From Actinomycetes bacterium (GTDB taxonomy: Bacteria > Actinomycetota > Acidimicrobiia > Acidimicrobiales > JAMCPL01), in contig JAKBVZ010000034.1 in assembly GCA_021841005.1 (NCBI GenBank), forward strand, positions 1 through 64,000: 64,000 bases of DNA, read 5' to 3'. The notes beneath the pieces are model-generated. The model ran no database searches, was not told the origin of the DNA, and saw nothing but the letters and a program-made list of their open reading frames with translations. Of the stretch, positions 61,978-64,000 are shown in pieces; the first letter of the stretch is position 1; each line of letters begins with the position of its first letter. The translations under genes were made by a program, and so were the position numbers.

Positions 61978-62101
61978 CGTAAGCGATCCAAGGTCGCCGC
62001 CGGCTGGATGGCGCAATGGCACCTTTCCCAGCCTTTCCTGATCACAGCTCTTCCCCGGATTGTTGCTCGCCGATCGCATACACCTAGCTTTCTGCGAAGT
62101 G

Positions 62102-63040
62102 CTAGCCAAGAGTCCTGATGGCACGGATAAGGGCATCAAAGAGTTCACGACGCCGGACCGACGTACCGACCTGGTGGGAGCCAGCCTTTTCGCGCCCGAG
62201 GAACTCGGTTACAGTCATGCCGCGACTATATGTGCCGCATGTTTCGATGGATACCTTTGCCGGACGGGTCACAAACAGCGACGGATCCGCCACGTAGGCA
62301 ACTGCGCAGACATCATGAACGGGCGGGTCGGCCATGCCCATCTCACGCCGGTATGTCGCTCGGAAATACTCCAAGAGCTGCGCGCAGAAGTCGCCAGTGG
62401 CCGTTCCTATGGCAGCGATCTCCGCCTGCTCCTCCTCGCTGCACAGCGCCTGATGGGTGACATCGAGTCCCATCATGGTAATGCGCCATGGAGCGTGAAA
62501 GACTATGGCCGCAGCCTCAGGGTCGACGTATATGTTGAACTCCGCCGCAGGCGTGACGTTGCCCCGCCCGTATGCTCCTCCCATGATTACCAGCTCCCTG
62601 GCATATGTGGCCACGGCCGGTTCTTTGGCCAGAGCCAGCGCCACATTGGTAAGCGGCGCCGTTGCCACAATAGTGACCTCGCCTGGAGCGGCCATCACCT
62701 GGTCCACTATGAAATCGCACGCAACTCCGGCCTGCGGGCGGACCTTCGGAACGACCGGCACCGGTCCATCCAAGCCACTGTCGCCGTGGATATTTCCCGC
62801 AGTAGTCAGGTCCCGCAGTAACGGTCGCTCGGCGCCCCGCACAACCGGCACATCGCGTAGACCGGCAACCGTAGCTACAGTGCAGGCATTGGCGGTGGTC
62901 TTGTCCACGGTCTGGTTTCCGGCGACTGTCGTGATGCCGAGCAGCTGCACCCGAGAATCGCCGGCAGCCAGCATGATCGCCAAGGCATCATCGTGTCCTG
63001 GATCGCAGTCGAGCACTATAGGGCTGGCCGGAATCATCAT
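62102..63040 (-). CDS. Nucleoside hydrolase (inosine/uridine-preferring family)
   Basis: Calcium-dependent N-ribohydrolase of 312 residues. It shows IVLDCDPGHDDALAIMLA with the metal-binding Asp cluster, TTVAGNQTVDKTTANA, IVATAPLTNVALAL, VIMGGAYGRGNVTP, the AEFNIYVDPEAA ligand segment and PPVHDVCAVAYV with the last Asp. It releases bases from ribonucleosides, feeding uracil to the pathway. The start ATGATG has a Shine-Dalgarno ACAGGAG. Confidence 0.92.
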   Translation of the reverse strand: MMIPASPIVLDCDPGHDDALAIMLAAGDSRVQLLGITTVAGNQTVDKTTANACTVATVAGLRDVPVVRGAERPLLRDLTTAGNIHGDSGLDGPVPVVPKVRPQAGVACDFIVDQVMAAPGEVTIVATAPLTNVALALAKEPAVATYARELVIMGGAYGRGNVTPAAEFNIYVDPEAAAIVFHAPWRITMMGLDVTHQALCSEEEQAEIAAIGTATGDFCAQLLEYFRATYRREMGMADPPVHDVCAVAYVADPSLFVTRPAKVSIETCGTYSRGMTVTEFLGREKAGSHQVGTSVRRRELFDALIRAIRTLG

Positions 63041-63152
63041 TGCGACTCCTGTAGCCACCCAGCGGTGACTAGATGCCGGCTTCCAATGCTTGTGGCGGGC
63101 ATGAGGCTGGTAAGAGATCTGTGACAAATATGTATGCAGATGATGCCCACCG

Positions 63153-64000
63153 TCATTCCTGCAGTTCAGCAAACGCACCAGCTGACGCGTTTCCTGCATG
63201 GGGCCATCGCCAGCCGGCAAACCACAGCGCCAGTATGGTCACCACATATGGGGTCATCTGGAGGAACTCAAGGGGCAGGCCGAAAACTGCATGGATTTCA
63301 CCGAAGATTCCCAGCGCAGTCGCAACGCCGAATACGAGCGATGCAACAACTACCCCCCATGGGGCCTCCTTTCCGAAGAGTACAGCTGTGAACGCGACAT
63401 ACCCGACACCTGCAGTCATATCGTAGGAAAATGCGTGCAGGGACCCGACCGACAGTTCACTCCCTCCGATGGCAGCCATGGCACCAGTAATGCACAACGC
63501 CAACAACTGCACGACCCGGACCTTGACGCCGGCGGCGTTAGCTGCGAACGGGTACTGCCCCGTGGCTGCCACGCGGAGGCCGAAGGTACTGCGGCGAGCG
63601 ATGAGCCACACCGCGATCGCTGCAATCGGCATAAGGTAAACAAGCAGCGAGAGCGAGGCCAGAATCGCGGCTGGACCGGTGGCCGTTCCGGGCACCGGTG
63701 ATGGAATGGTGGCCTTGGCAACGACAGCTCCCGAGGTATGAAAGATGACATTCTGCAGGAAGCTCGTCCCGCCGACGCCGACGCCGACCAAGCCCAGCCC
63801 AGCAATGATGGCATTGGCCTTCAGGATCACGACAACCAACCAGAACAGTACCGACATCAAGACACAGACAGCGATTGCCAGAGCAATACCGGCCCATGCC
63901 GAGCCGAAGGCCAGTGCTCCCCCGATAGATGCGAATGCCCCGATAAGCATCAGTCCCTCGAGGCCAAGCTGGTATATGCCGGCTCGGTGTGCAAAGAGGC
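63153..64000 (-). CDS. Nucleoside/sugar-type ABC transporter permease (partial)
   Basis: The gene runs off the right end; its N-terminus is missing. The visible 282 residues contain YQLGLEGLMLIGAFASIGGA, several membrane segments and VAATGQYPFAANAAGVKV, which fit the BPD_transp_2 permeases of BmpA-type nucleoside transporters. In such systems two permeases, an ATPase and a lipoprotein form the importer. With the nucleoside hydrolase it suggests uptake of nucleosides for catabolism. Confidence 0.9.
   Translation of the reverse strand, partial: LFAHRAGIYQLGLEGLMLIGAFASIGGALAFGSAWAGIALAIAVCVLMSVLFWLVVVILKANAIIAGLGLVGVGVGGTSFLQNVIFHTSGAVVAKATIPSPVPGTATGPAAILASLSLLVYLMPIAAIAVWLIARRSTFGLRVAATGQYPFAANAAGVKVRVVQLLALCITGAMAAIGGSELSVGSLHAFSYDMTAGVGYVAFTAVLFGKEAPWGVVVASLVFGVATALGIFGEIHAVFGLPLEFLQMTPYVVTILALWFAGWRWPHAGNASAGAFAELQE

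Overview
The window looks like a chromosomal segment of an actinobacterium (Actinomycetota). The basis is gene content: ArgC-J-B-D-F-R-G-H order, ArgJ, SufU-type Suf genes with a Rieske protein, MenA/MenB, a DUF1844 gene next to infC, an actinobacterial FolP2-type protein, an F420/LLM-type oxidoreductase and PucR control. Base composition is moderate GC by eye. A secreted sedolisin (S53, usually acid-active) suggests an acidic habitat, perhaps an Acidimicrobiia-like lineage; that last step is inference.

Layout. 1-0.5 kb: imperfect repeats. 0.5-10.6 kb: minus-strand arginine operon argC-J-B-D-F-R-G-H ending in mpg. 10.9-17.5 kb: divergent pair of a membrane-anchored YVTN beta-propeller protein and a giant secreted sedolisin. 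17.7-20.2 kb: menA, menB, tRNA-Trp, rpmG, tRNA-Met. 20.3-23.8 kb: a 43-residue membrane peptide, a sirtuin and a glycogen-debranching-type glycosidase. 23.9-29.2 kb: suf operon sufC-S-U-D-Rieske-sufC2. 29.3-33.8 kb: acyl-CoA dehydrogenase, rpsT, holA, folP2-like and a thioredoxin-TPR protein. 34.1-38 kb: leuB, greA, leuC, leuD. 38-43.3 kb: radical SAM/SPASM protein, membrane protein, purD, icd, tRNA-Leu. 43.4-50.2 kb: minus-strand infC-rpmI-rplT-trmH-pheS-pheT. 50.4-53.6 kb: DUF1844, tyrS, a 31-residue membrane peptide, ald. 54-64 kb: pyrimidine nucleoside uptake and catabolism (beta-alanine aminotransferase, malonate-semialdehyde dehydrogenase, beta-ureidopropionase, dihydropyrimidinase, LLM oxidoreductase, PucR, nucleoside hydrolase, ABC permease).

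Three patterns cut across the genes. First, roughly the left 51 kb is full of short tandem duplications. Many copy the last bases of a gene, stop codon included, about 70-75 bp downstream; others grew into 13-18 bp minisatellites or in-frame low-complexity inserts. They seem absent from about 53.9 kb on. Second, many first genes of transcription units have a -10 hexamer ending 5-7 bp before the start codon and no Shine-Dalgarno, which predicts leaderless mRNAs; genes inside operons have clear Shine-Dalgarno sites. Third, several genes are individually odd: infC appears to start at AUA, the sedolisin carries a seven-bladed propeller inside its catalytic domain, and the suf operon looks circularly permuted with two SufC proteins.
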